Shown here in pieces: positions 1 to 7,563 of a DNA stretch of 19,821 nt. Source of the stretch: Actinomycetes bacterium. Its GTDB lineage: Bacteria > Actinomycetota > Actinomycetes > Actinomycetales > Cellulomonadaceae. A model generated the notes under the pieces. The model worked only from the letters and a program-made list of their open reading frames with translations. It ran no database searches and was not told the DNA's origin. The translations under genes were made by a program, and so were the position numbers. The stretch covers positions 1-19,821 of the forward strand of contig JAEYNO010000249.1 in assembly GCA_023412515.1 (NCBI GenBank), given 5' to 3'. Each line of letters begins with the position of its first letter. Within the stretch, counting starts at the first letter, position 1.

Positions 1-1
1 G

Positions 2-2437
2 CCGACACCCGAGCCGGCCGGCGCCGCCTCGCCGGAGGCAGCGGGCGACGCCCTCGCGGGCACCACGAGCGCCACGGACGCCACGGACGGCCCGACCGCC
101 GAGACCACGCCCGACGCGGCCACGGACACCGACGCCACGGCCGCGGAGCCGTCGGCCGACGGCTCTCCGGCCGCGCGGACGATGCGCTCGGCCGCAGCGC
201 CCGCGGCGACCGACGACGAGGCCCGGCCCGACGTGCTGACGCGCGAGCTCGACACGGCCCCGTTCTCGGTGCTCGGGATCACGTGGGAGTCGACCCCCGA
301 GCTCGAGGACGTCGTCGTGCGCTACCGCGTGCGGGTGGACGGCACGTGGAGCACCTGGTCCGGGGTCGAGGGCACCGACGTGGCTCCGGACGCCGGCACC
401 CGCGACGACGTCGACGGCCGCGACGGCACCGACCCGCTGGTCGCGGTCGGGGCGGACGGGCTGCAGGTGTGGGCCGAGGCCGCGAAGGGTGACGTGCGCG
501 GCCTCAAGGCCGTGCTGGTCGACCCGGGCACCGACGCGGCCGCGGGAGCCGACGCCCGGCTGCTCGCCGCACCGGCGGCCCCCGGGCAGCCCGCGATCAT
601 CAGCCGCGCGGGCTGGGGCGCCGACGAGTCGCTGCGCACGTGCCAGCCCGACTACTCGCCGCAGATGCTCACGGCCGCGGTGCACCACACCGCCTCGACC
701 AACAGCTACTCGGCCGCCGACGTCCCGGGCCTCCTGCGCGGGTTCTACGCGTACCACACCCGCCCGGAGTCCGCGGGTGGGCGCGGGTGGTGCGACATCG
801 GCTACAACTTCCTCGTCGACCGGTTCGGCCGCGTGTTCGAGGGCCGTGCCGGGGGCGTCGCCAGCACCGTGGTCGGCGTCCACACCGGAGGCTTCAACAG
901 CCGGACGATCGGCGTGGCCGCCATCGGGAACCTCGACACCGCCGCCCCCTCGAACGAGATGGTGGTCGGCATCGCGGACCTCATCGCCTGGAAGTTCTCG
1001 GTGCACGGGATCCTCGCCAACACGAGCGTGTCGATGGTCTCGGGCGGGGGCGCCTCGCGGTACCCCGCGGGGACACGCGTCACCTTCCCCACCGTGTACG
1101 GGCACCGTGATGCGGCCTTGACGTCCTGCCCGGGCCAACGGCTCTACGACCTGCTGCCGGCGATCCGCGACCGGGTCGCGGCACTCGCGAACGCCTCGGT
1201 CGCGCGCTCCCCCCAGGCGTCGCTCGACGTGCTGCGCGGCACCTCGACCGGCGTCGTGGTCAGCGGGTGGGCGTTCGACCCGGACTCGGCGGCCGCCCTG
1301 CGCATCGACGTCTCGGTCGACGGGGCCGTGACCTCGCTGACCGCCGACCGGCCGCGCCCCGACGTCGCCGCGGCGTTCGGCGTCGGTCCCGATCACGGCT
1401 TCTCCGGCACGGTGCCCGCCGGCGCCGGCCGGCACGTGGTCTGCGTGACCGCCGTCAACGTCGGCAGCGGTGCGGACGTGGTGCTCGGCTGCGACACGGT
1501 CCGTGTCGACAACGCGACACCGTTCGGCTCGCTCGACGTCGTGCGCTCGACGGGCACCGGGGTGCTCGTCGCGGGGTGGGCGCTCGATCCCGACACGCTC
1601 GACCCGATCGACGTCCACGTGTACGTCGACGGCATCGGCTCGGTGCTCCGGGCGAGCGGCAGCCGGCCCGACGTGGCCGCCGCGTACGGCCGTGACGACC
1701 ACCACGGGTTCTCGACCGTGCTGCCGACGAGCCAGGGCGACCACCAGGTCTGCGTCTACATGATCAACTCACCCACCGGCGTGAACCCCTTGCTGGGGTG
1801 CCGCACCGTGTCGGTGGGCAGCACACCCGTGGGGTCCCTCGACCTCGTCCGCGCGACGCCCGACGGGGTCGTCGTGGGCGGCTGGGCGTTCGACCCCGAC
1901 ACGAGCGACCCGATCGACGTCCACGTGTACGTCGACGGTCGACCGACCGTCGTCCGGGCGGCCGGCTCGCGACCCGACGTGGCGGCCGTCTACCGCCGGG
2001 GCGACCGGGCCGGGTTCGATGCGCGCATCACGGCGAACGCCGGCCGGCACGACGTGTGCGTGTACATGATCAACGCACCCAGCGGGGTCAACCCGCTGCT
2101 CGGCTGCCGGACGGTGGAGGTCGTCAACGCGACGCCGATCGGCTCCTGGGACGTCACCGTCGGCACGGCGGGTGGAGTCCGGCTCGCGGGGTGGGCCCTC
2201 GACCCGGACACCACGCGTCCGATCGACCTCCACGTCTACGTGGACGGCCGGGTGAGCGTCGTGCGGGCCGACCGGTCGCGTCCCGACGTCGCGGCCGTCT
2301 TCGGCCTGGGGCCCTCGCACGGCTTCGACGCCGTGGTCCCGGCGTCCGCCGGCAGCCGTTCGGTGTGCGCCTACATGATCAACACGCCGGCGGGGACCAA
2401 CCCCCTGCTCGGCTGCCGGGTCGTGACGACCCGCTGA
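2..2437 (+). CDS. Secreted N-acetylmuramoyl-L-alanine amidase (PGRP/Amidase_2 fold) with four C-terminal repeats, 5' end outside window
   Basis: The frame is open to the left edge, so the start and any signal peptide lie upstream; an internal ATG at 182 has no ribosome binding site and follows a continuing Ala/Thr/Asp/Pro-rich linker. Counting from base 2, 811 residues are visible. Residues 1-60 are low-complexity linker. About 75-180 form an accessory beta-rich domain common in actinobacterial secreted amidases (WSTWSGVEG region). About 199-390 are the zinc amidase domain, starting IISRAGWGADES. The zinc ligands are visible: His228 or His229 in AVHHTAS, His368 in GHRDAALTSCPG, and Cys376, with the His-x7-Cys spacing of T7 lysozyme-type amidases. 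Residues 406-811 are four tandem ~103-residue repeats with conserved GWAxDPD and VCVYMIN...LLGC motifs. The enzyme should cleave the MurNAc-L-Ala bond outside the cell. It converges on rmlD, with a shared hairpin between them. Confidence 0.9.
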   Translation, partial: PTPEPAGAASPEAAGDALAGTTSATDATDGPTAETTPDAATDTDATAAEPSADGSPAARTMRSAAAPAATDDEARPDVLTRELDTAPFSVLGITWESTPELEDVVVRYRVRVDGTWSTWSGVEGTDVAPDAGTRDDVDGRDGTDPLVAVGADGLQVWAEAAKGDVRGLKAVLVDPGTDAAAGADARLLAAPAAPGQPAIISRAGWGADESLRTCQPDYSPQMLTAAVHHTASTNSYSAADVPGLLRGFYAYHTRPESAGGRGWCDIGYNFLVDRFGRVFEGRAGGVASTVVGVHTGGFNSRTIGVAAIGNLDTAAPSNEMVVGIADLIAWKFSVHGILANTSVSMVSGGGASRYPAGTRVTFPTVYGHRDAALTSCPGQRLYDLLPAIRDRVAALANASVARSPQASLDVLRGTSTGVVVSGWAFDPDSAAALRIDVSVDGAVTSLTADRPRPDVAAAFGVGPDHGFSGTVPAGAGRHVVCVTAVNVGSGADVVLGCDTVRVDNATPFGSLDVVRSTGTGVLVAGWALDPDTLDPIDVHVYVDGIGSVLRASGSRPDVAAAYGRDDHHGFSTVLPTSQGDHQVCVYMINSPTGVNPLLGCRTVSVGSTPVGSLDLVRATPDGVVVGGWAFDPDTSDPIDVHVYVDGRPTVVRAAGSRPDVAAVYRRGDRAGFDARITANAGRHDVCVYMINAPSGVNPLLGCRTVEVVNATPIGSWDVTVGTAGGVRLAGWALDPDTTRPIDLHVYVDGRVSVVRADRSRPDVAAVFGLGPSHGFDAVVPASAGSRSVCAYMINTPAGTNPLLGCRVVTTR
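1217..2434 (+). repeat. Four tandem ~103-residue repeats in the amidase C-terminus
   Basis: Units begin at about 1217, 1526, 1832 and 2141 (periods 309, 306 and 309 bases). Each starts with a [AG]SxDV/L pattern, then carries GWAxDPD, a VDG turn, SRPDVAA (RPRPDVAA in unit 1), a GF pair and two cysteines (VC...LLGC) likely to form a disulfide outside the cell. Unit 1 is the most diverged: it lacks the YMIN motif that units 2-4 share. The fold and ligand are unknown to me. A cell-wall or glycan-binding role is the simplest inference. Confidence 0.85.
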
Positions 2438-2438
2438 G

Positions 2439-2479
2439 CCGGACGTCGCGCCCGGACGCCGCGGGGGCGCGACGTCCGG
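2439..2479. terminator. Bidirectional hairpin between convergent amidase and rmlD genes
   Basis: There is a perfect 15-bp inverted repeat, with arms 2439-2453 (CCGGACGTCGCGCCC) and 2465-2479 and an 11-base GC-rich loop. It lies between the two facing stop codons. No T-tract follows on either strand, as is usual in high-GC actinobacteria. Its position suggests it ends transcription from both sides. Confidence 0.65.
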
Positions 2480-2498
2480 GCGGCGGACCTGAGCCGGG

Positions 2499-3344
2499 TC
2501 AGGCCAGGACGTCGCTCGCGGCGACGCGCCACCGCTCGGCCCAGTCGCCGATCGGCTCGACGCCGACCGCGCGGAGCGCGTCGTGGCCCAGCACCGAGTA
2601 CGCGGGACGAGGCGCGGCACGGTCCAGCGCGACGCTCCGGCTCGGGCTGACGATCTCGGGGTCGAGACCCGCCGCCGCCACGACCTCACGCGCGAACCCG
2701 TACCAGGACGTGCTCCCGCCCGAGGTCCCGTGGTAGGTGCCGCCGGGCGCGTCCGCGTCGACGAGCCGGACGACGAGCGTGGCGAGGTCGCGCGTCCACG
2801 TCGGCTGCCCGACCTGGTCGTCCACGACCTGGAGCGCCCCCCGCTCGGCACCGGCCCGTGCGATGGTGCGCGGGAAGCAGCGCCCCGCGGCGCCGTACAG
2901 CCACGCGGTCCGGACCACCAGGTGGTCGGGACCCGCCGCGCGTACGGCCCACTCGCCGGCCGCCTTGGTCCGACCGTAGGCCGACCGGGGCGCCATCGGC
3001 GCGTCCTCGGCGTAGGGCGTGCTCGCGCCCCCCTCGAAGACGTAGTCCGTCGAGATCTGCACGAGCCGGGCACCTGCCCCCGTGCACGCGGTGGCCAGGA
3101 CGTGCGGCCCGACCGCGTTCACCGTGAACGCCTCCGGCTCGTGGTCCTCCGCGGGGTCGACCGCCGTCCACGCGGCGCAGTTCACCACGACGTCCACCCC
3201 CGCGACGGCTTCCCGCGCTGCGGCGACGTCGGTGATGTCGAGCGTGTCCCGGTCGGTGGCGACGACCTCGTCGCCACGCTGTCGCAGCACCTCGAGGAGA
3301 TCCGTCCCGAGCATCCCGGACGCTCCTGCGACCAACCAGCGCAC
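2499..3344 (-). CDS. rmlD: dTDP-4-dehydrorhamnose reductase (RmlD)
   Basis: This protein of 281 residues should carry out the last step of dTDP-L-rhamnose synthesis, reducing dTDP-4-keto-L-rhamnose with NAD(P)H in the cytoplasm. It is an extended-SDR Rossmann protein: the nucleotide-binding GASGMLG lies at residues 7-13, QISTDYVF around 97-103, and the catalytic Tyr123-x3-Lys127 pair is in YGRTK. The RmlD-type NCAAWTAVD followed by VNAVGPH is also present. Length is normal for the family. The start is GTG at 3344, with AAGGAG and a 6-base spacer (CATCAC) in front, almost the same layout as the divergent rmlC. It stands alone on its strand, back to back with rmlC over a 95-base gap. Confidence 0.95.
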   Translation of the reverse strand: MRWLVAGASGMLGTDLLEVLRQRGDEVVATDRDTLDITDVAAAREAVAGVDVVVNCAAWTAVDPAEDHEPEAFTVNAVGPHVLATACTGAGARLVQISTDYVFEGGASTPYAEDAPMAPRSAYGRTKAAGEWAVRAAGPDHLVVRTAWLYGAAGRCFPRTIARAGAERGALQVVDDQVGQPTWTRDLATLVVRLVDADAPGGTYHGTSGGSTSWYGFAREVVAAAGLDPEIVSPSRSVALDRAAPRPAYSVLGHDALRAVGVEPIGDWAERWRVAASDVLA

Positions 3345-3380
3345 GTGATGCTCCTTCTTGTCGTGGCACGAGGACGCCCC

Positions 3381-3386
3381 AGCGTA
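3381..3386 (-). promoter_or_regulatory. Possible -10 element of rmlD
   Basis: Reading the minus strand gives TACGCT, a match to the actinobacterial TANNNT pattern, 37 bases from the rmlD start codon. This would give a leader of about 30 bases containing the good ribosome binding site. I see no convincing -35 box, so this is tentative. Confidence 0.3.
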
Positions 3387-3396
3387 CCGGCGCGAC

Positions 3397-3402
3397 TAGC
3401 AT
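3397..3402 (+). promoter_or_regulatory. Possible -10 element of the rmlC operon (TAGCAT)
   Basis: TAGCAT fits TANNNT and lies 38 bases before the rmlC start codon, implying a leader of about 31 bases. The same CTAGCAT word stands at the same distance before rmlB. No clear -35 box is visible. It lies back to back with the proposed rmlD element. Confidence 0.35.
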
Positions 3403-3427
3403 GTGGCGGTATCACCCCCGATCCCCC

Positions 3428-3433
3428 GAGGAG
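3428..3433 (+). promoter_or_regulatory. Ribosome binding site that fixes the rmlC start
   Basis: GAGGAG is followed by a 6-base spacer (CACCAC) and the GTG at 3440. It favours this start over the in-frame ATG at 3401, which would add 13 residues atypical of RmlC and has no such site. Confidence 0.7.
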
Positions 3434-3439
3434 CACCAC

Positions 3440-4057
3440 GTGCAGGTCCGCGAGCTCTCAGTCGCCGGAGCGCTGGAGATCACCCCGAGGCAGTTCCCCG
3501 ACGATCGCGGGGTGTTCCTCGAGTGGTTCCGCTCGGGCCTGTTCGAGGAGCACGTGGGTCACCCGCTCGACCTGCAGCAGGCGAACATCTCGGTCTCGGC
3601 CGCGGGCGTCCTGCGCGGCGTGCACTTCGCCGACGTCCCCCCCGGCCAGGCCAAGTACGTGACGTGCCCGCAGGGCGCCGTGCTGGACGTGGTGGTGGAC
3701 ATCCGCGTCGGTTCCCCGACGTTCGGCGCGTGGGACAGCGTCCTCCTCGACGACACGGACCGTCGTGCGATCTACCTGCCGGAGGGTCTCGGGCACGCCT
3801 TCATGTCGCTGGAGGACGGCTCGACCGTCGCGTACCTGTGCTCCGCGGGCTACGCACCCGGGCGCGAGCACGGGATCAACCCGCTCGATCCGGCGCTCGG
3901 GATCACCTGGCCCACGACCGACCGCGCCGGCCGCCCCGTGACGCCTCTGCTGTCGACCAAGGACGCGGAGGCGCCGACCCTCGAGGAGGCTCGCGCGCAG
4001 GGCCTGCTGCCGTCGTACGACGACGTGCTCCGGTACCTCGCCTCGCTGTCCGACTGA
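3440..4057 (+). CDS. rmlC: dTDP-4-dehydrorhamnose 3,5-epimerase (RmlC)
   Basis: This 205-residue cupin enzyme should epimerise C3 and C5 of dTDP-4-keto-6-deoxyglucose, the third step of dTDP-L-rhamnose synthesis. Starting at GTG 3440 gives the family's usual N-terminus (MQVRELSVAG, then ITPRQFPDDRGVF). The active-site residues fall at family positions: Arg59 and His62 in LRGVHF, Lys72 in QAKYVTC, His119 in GLGHAF and Tyr132 in VAYLCSAGYAP. The His/Tyr pair is the known general base/acid pair of RmlC. An upstream in-frame ATG at 3401 is rejected on homology and ribosome-site grounds. It is the first gene of a + operon with the GT4 and methyltransferase genes and is divergent from rmlD. Confidence 0.95.
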   Translation: MQVRELSVAGALEITPRQFPDDRGVFLEWFRSGLFEEHVGHPLDLQQANISVSAAGVLRGVHFADVPPGQAKYVTCPQGAVLDVVVDIRVGSPTFGAWDSVLLDDTDRRAIYLPEGLGHAFMSLEDGSTVAYLCSAGYAPGREHGINPLDPALGITWPTTDRAGRPVTPLLSTKDAEAPTLEEARAQGLLPSYDDVLRYLASLSD

Positions 4058-4062
4058 GGGCC

Positions 4063-5193
4063 GTGCCCCCCGCACCGCCCGCCACGCCACGCGTGGCCGT
4101 CACGGTCGAGCAGTGCTGGCAGCCGGTGCCGGGAGGCTCGGGCACGTACGTGGTCGAGCTCACGCACGCGCTGGCGTCGCTCGCCCCGGGACGCGTCGTG
4201 GGTGTCGCGGCTCGGCACGGAGGGCCCGCCCCGCTGGACTGGCGCCCGGGGGTCCCGGTCCGCCACTCGCGACTCCCCCGCCGCGTGCTGTACGACGCCT
4301 GGCAGCACCTGCCTGCGCCACGCGCCGAGCGCCTCGTCGGAGGCGCGGACGTGGTCCACGCCACGACCTGGGCGGTGCCGGCGACCAGGCGCCCGCTCGT
4401 GGTCACCGTCCACGACCTGGCCTTCCTGCACGACCCGACGCACTTCACGGGCCGCGGCAACGCCTGGTTCCGCCGCGCGCTCGAGCAGACGCGGCGTGCG
4501 GCTGACGTCGTCGTGGTGCCGTCCGAGTCCACCGCGGCGGACTGCGTCGCGGCGGGCCTGCCGGGCCGCTCCGTGCACGTCGTCCCCCACGGCGTGCACC
4601 GCAGGGACGTGACGAACGCGCAGGTGGCCGACTGGCGCGCCCGGTACGGGGTCGACCGCGACTACGTGCTGTGGTGCGGCACGGTCGAGCCCCGCAAGGA
4701 CCTCCCCACGCTGCTCGCCGCGTTCGCTCGAGCGGCACGCGAGCTCCCGGACGTCGATCTCGTCCTCGTGGGGCCGCAGGGCTGGGGAAGCCTGCCACGC
4801 GTGCCGGCAGGCCTTCCCGAGGACCGCCTCCACGTGCTGGGCCACCTCCCGCGCACCGACCTCGAGGTCGCCTACGCGGGGGCGAGCGTCTTCTGCTTCC
4901 CGTCGGTCCGCGAGGGCTTCGGCCTGCCCGTCCTCGAGGCCATGGCCGCCGGCGTCCCCGTCGTGACCACGCGCGGCACGGCCTGCGCCGAGGTCGCGGG
5001 CGACGCGGGCCTGCTCGCCGACGCGGGCGACGTGGCGCAGTTCGCGGCCGGGCTCGTCGAGGCGCACCGGAGCCGGTCCGACCTCTCGCGGCTGGCGCGG
5101 GAGCGCGCCGCCGGCTACTCCTGGGCGGAGGCCGCCCGGCGCACGCACGAGCTCTACGTGACCGCCGCGAGCGACCGGAGGACGAGTCGATGA
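4063..5193 (+). CDS. Family 4 glycosyltransferase (GT-B fold)
   Basis: About 376 residues. It should transfer a sugar from a nucleotide donor, with retention, during glycan assembly at the cytoplasmic membrane face; donor and acceptor cannot be told from sequence. The GT4 C-terminal domain shows the EPRKD phosphate-binding motif around residues 209-213 and the E-x7-E motif at Glu284/Glu292 in REGFGLPVLEA. The N-terminal domain has GGSGTYVVEL and VTVHDLAFL. The start is uncertain: GTG at 4063 lies 5 bases after the rmlC stop, with a poorly spaced GAGGG; GTG at 4093 is an alternative 10 residues shorter. Its stop overlaps the next gene's ATG (ATGA), suggesting translational coupling. It resembles the GT4 at 15163-16257, particularly in VTVHDLAFL and the E-x7-E region. 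Confidence 0.88.
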   Translation: MPPAPPATPRVAVTVEQCWQPVPGGSGTYVVELTHALASLAPGRVVGVAARHGGPAPLDWRPGVPVRHSRLPRRVLYDAWQHLPAPRAERLVGGADVVHATTWAVPATRRPLVVTVHDLAFLHDPTHFTGRGNAWFRRALEQTRRAADVVVVPSESTAADCVAAGLPGRSVHVVPHGVHRRDVTNAQVADWRARYGVDRDYVLWCGTVEPRKDLPTLLAAFARAARELPDVDLVLVGPQGWGSLPRVPAGLPEDRLHVLGHLPRTDLEVAYAGASVFCFPSVREGFGLPVLEAMAAGVPVVTTRGTACAEVAGDAGLLADAGDVAQFAAGLVEAHRSRSDLSRLARERAAGYSWAEAARRTHELYVTAASDRRTSR

Positions 5194-5942
5194 CCATCCG
5201 CAGCACCCCTCTGCCTCCCCTGACGTTCTGGGGCGCGATGCGTTGGGACCTGGTCCGCACCCTGCTGCCGAGCCGGCTCGGTGGCGTCGTGGAGTACGGG
5301 TGCGGCCAGGGCTCGTTCGGCGCCCGGCTCGCGGCGCGCTCGGCGGCCTACGTCGGTATCGAGCCGGCGGCGGCCTCGGCGGACGTCGCGCGCTCGCGGG
5401 TCACCCCGTTCGGGGGCACCGTCGTGCCACGGTGGGAGGACCCCGCCAACCCCGTGACCCCCGCGGACGTCGAGCTGCTGTGCGCCTTCGAGGTCCTCGA
5501 GCACATCGAGGACGACGAGCGCGCGCTGCAGGGGTGGGTCGCTCCGCTGGTACCCGGCACCCGGGTGATCGTCTCGGTGCCCGCCGAGCCGGAGCGCTTC
5601 GGCCCGTGGGACGAGAACGTGGGCCACTTCCGCCGCTACTCGAGCGACGGGCTGACCGACCTGCTCGCGAGCGCCGGCCTCGTGGGTGCGCGCGCCGCAC
5701 ACTACGGCTACCCGTTCGGCTACGCGCTCGAGGGCGCGCGGAACGCGATCGCGCGGCGACGCCCGGTGGACGACGGCGTCGACATGTCGTCACGGACCGA
5801 GGGCTCGGGCGCGCTGCGCCAGCCGCGCGCCACGTTCGGCGTCGACCCGCGCTGGTGCGCCACGGCGCCGTTCCGCGCCTGGCAGCGTGCGGTCCCGGGA
5901 CGCGGGCCGGGCCTCGTCGGCTGGGCGCGCGTCCCCGGCTGA
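5190..5942 (+). CDS. Class I SAM-dependent methyltransferase
   Basis: This 250-residue protein has a Rossmann-type methyltransferase core. SAM-binding motif I is VVEYGCGQGSFG (around residues 33-44); the acidic end of strand 2 is GIEP; the post-II motif is FEVLEHIEDDE (100-110), and VIVSVPAEPE is the following strand. This resembles Methyltransf_11/12-type proteins that methylate sugars or small molecules. The start is ATG 5190 in an ATGA overlap with the GT4 gene, with GGAGG 8 bases upstream. Its place at the end of the rmlC-GT4 operon suggests it O-methylates a sugar of the polysaccharide or its precursor, but the substrate is not readable. The last codons lie inside a hairpin shared with the converging DUF2142 gene. 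Confidence 0.88.
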   Translation: MTIRSTPLPPLTFWGAMRWDLVRTLLPSRLGGVVEYGCGQGSFGARLAARSAAYVGIEPAAASADVARSRVTPFGGTVVPRWEDPANPVTPADVELLCAFEVLEHIEDDERALQGWVAPLVPGTRVIVSVPAEPERFGPWDENVGHFRRYSSDGLTDLLASAGLVGARAAHYGYPFGYALEGARNAIARRRPVDDGVDMSSRTEGSGALRQPRATFGVDPRWCATAPFRAWQRAVPGRGPGLVGWARVPG

Positions 5943-5964
5943 CTGCCCGTCAGCCGGCGACGCG
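5928..5964. terminator. Hairpin spanning both stop codons of convergent genes
   Basis: Arms 5935-5943 (CCGGCTGAC) and 5949-5957 (GTCAGCCGG) pair perfectly around a 5-base loop (TGCCC). After a C-C mismatch the stem continues with CGCGTC (5928-5933) and GACGCG (5959-5964), giving 15 pairs in 16. The + stop (5940-5942) and the - stop (5950-5952) lie within the stem. It is probably a bidirectional terminator for two genes only 7 bases apart. Confidence 0.6.
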
Positions 5965-7563
5965 TCCCACGTCCTCCGCCGGCGCGGGACGCTCGACCTC
6001 CGGGGCGCTCCGTGCACCCTGCGGGGGCACGAGCCCCACGGCCAGCGCCAGGAGCACCGTGCCCGCTGCCGCGGCCGTGAGCACCACCCCCAGCCCCCCG
6101 GTCGGCGCCCACGCCTGCTCCTGCGTGACGAGCGGGACGGGCGGGAACCTGCCTTCCACGTACCCGATGCCGTAGGCGTAGCGCAGCGCGCTCCACGTCA
6201 GAGCGCCCAGACCCACCGTCAGCAGCACGGCGCTCGCGGTGACGACGGTGCGCCGCATCCGCGCGGGCGGCAGCGCGCGGCCGTGCATCGCGGGGACGAG
6301 CAGCACGGCGGCGGCGGCGAGCACCGGCAGCCAGTAGCGCCCCTGCCACCCGAACGCGTCGGCGTACGACTGCACGGCCACGACGAGCGCCGCCGTGGCG
6401 GTGAACCCCGCGGCGAGGCCCGCGCGGGGCTCTCCCGGGCGCGCACCGACGAGCTGCGCGGTCAGCACCACGGCCGTCGTGACCACCAGCGCGAAGATCG
6501 CCAGCTCCGGCAGGACCACCTCGCCCCAGTCGAACGAGCTCGCGCCCGTGCGCAGCATGTCGCCGAGCTGGAGCACGATGAGCACGACACGACCCAGCGG
6601 TCCCGAGCTCTGCCACGCGTCCCCCACCCCGTTGGCGTCGCCACGGAACCGCGCCGCGTACAGGACCCAGGCGACCGCCGCCGCGAACGCCGCGACACCC
6701 GCCCCGACCGTCCACCACGAGAGGCTCCGAAGGGGCAGCACGCGCCGGCCCTCGACGCGCGACGGCACGAGGAGCAGCAGGGCCAGCGTGCCCGCCCAGG
6801 CGACGCCGAGCGGGCGGGCCGTCACCAGCAGCACCGCGGCCACGACCAGGAGCCACTGCGTGGCGCGCGCGACGCCCGCCGGCGTCGTCGCGTCGTGCCG
6901 GACCGCGACGACCGCCGCGGCCATGAGCACGCTCGCCGCGATCTCCCAGCCGTTCGGGTTGATCGCCGTGGCCAGGGACATGGTCACCGGGGTCGCGACC
7001 ACCACGACGGCCGTCACGACCGCGAGCGCGGGGAACCGACGGCTCAGCACGCGCGCGGCGACCGCGACCAGCGCGGCGCACATCAGCCCCGACAGGACGC
7101 GTGCGCCCAGCAGCGTGAGCGACCCGGGCAGGCCGAGCCACATGCCGGCCCGCAGAGCCGTGCCCACCACGGCGTAGTAGAGCGGCGGGTACCGGGTCAT
7201 GTAGGTCTCGGCCTCGATGCCGGTGCTGGTGCGCGGCACCGGGTCGCACGTCACGGGCTGGCCCGGGCTGAACGCGTAGCAGTGGAAGTCCGGGTAGTCG
7301 AGCAGCGCCGTGGGGATCTGGACCGTCGTGTACGGCACGCGGTCCACCACCTCGGACCGCTCGGCGCCCGGCAGCGTCTGCCCGGTCGCCACGCCGTAGG
7401 CGTAGATGATGTGGGCCTCCTCGTCGGGGGCGGAGCCCACGGGCCCGGAGGCCGCCCACGCCCCGAGCAGCAGCAGCAGACCCGCGACGACGAGACCGGT
7501 CAGGACGTGCCGCCGCGCGCGGCGCTCCGGCCGCGCCGCGACGTCCTCCGGGCCCGCGGTCAC
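5950..7563 (-). CDS. DUF2142 polytopic membrane protein, possible GT-C-type glycosyltransferase
   Basis: This protein of 537 residues has a first membrane helix around 19-38 and roughly a dozen hydrophobic segments in all. It carries the family's hallmark acidic motif just after helix 1 (APDEEAHIIYAY, about 45-56), then RYPPLYY and NPNGWE motifs typical of DUF2142 proteins. The family has no settled biochemical function. Its topology, with an acidic motif in the first outer loop, recalls GT-C enzymes that use polyprenyl-phosphate sugars outside the membrane; this is inference. Two cysteines in that loop (FHCYAF, VTCDP) could form a disulfide. The start is GTG 7563, overlapping the upstream gene's stop as GTGA, so the two are probably co-translated. 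The reading frame stays open far upstream of this start, but that extension only shadows the GT gene. Confidence 0.85.
   Translation of the reverse strand: MTAGPEDVAARPERRARRHVLTGLVVAGLLLLLGAWAASGPVGSAPDEEAHIIYAYGVATGQTLPGAERSEVVDRVPYTTVQIPTALLDYPDFHCYAFSPGQPVTCDPVPRTSTGIEAETYMTRYPPLYYAVVGTALRAGMWLGLPGSLTLLGARVLSGLMCAALVAVAARVLSRRFPALAVVTAVVVVATPVTMSLATAINPNGWEIAASVLMAAAVVAVRHDATTPAGVARATQWLLVVAAVLLVTARPLGVAWAGTLALLLLVPSRVEGRRVLPLRSLSWWTVGAGVAAFAAAVAWVLYAARFRGDANGVGDAWQSSGPLGRVVLIVLQLGDMLRTGASSFDWGEVVLPELAIFALVVTTAVVLTAQLVGARPGEPRAGLAAGFTATAALVVAVQSYADAFGWQGRYWLPVLAAAAVLLVPAMHGRALPPARMRRTVVTASAVLLTVGLGALTWSALRYAYGIGYVEGRFPPVPLVTQEQAWAPTGGLGVVLTAAAAGTVLLALAVGLVPPQGARSAPEVERPAPAEDVGRVAG

Noticed and set aside
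182..184. ATG as the true start of the amidase
   Set aside because: The frame continues upstream to the window edge with linker-like sequence, there is no ribosome binding site, and a secreted protein needs a signal peptide that would be missing.
1217..2434. A CRISPR array or satellite repeat
   Set aside because: The ~306-309-base periodicity is in-frame, coding and conserved mainly at the protein level, without short identical repeats and spacers.
1769..3073. A minus-strand frame spanning the amidase end and rmlD
   Set aside because: It crosses the terminator hairpin and overlaps rmlD in another frame; the composition is non-protein-like.
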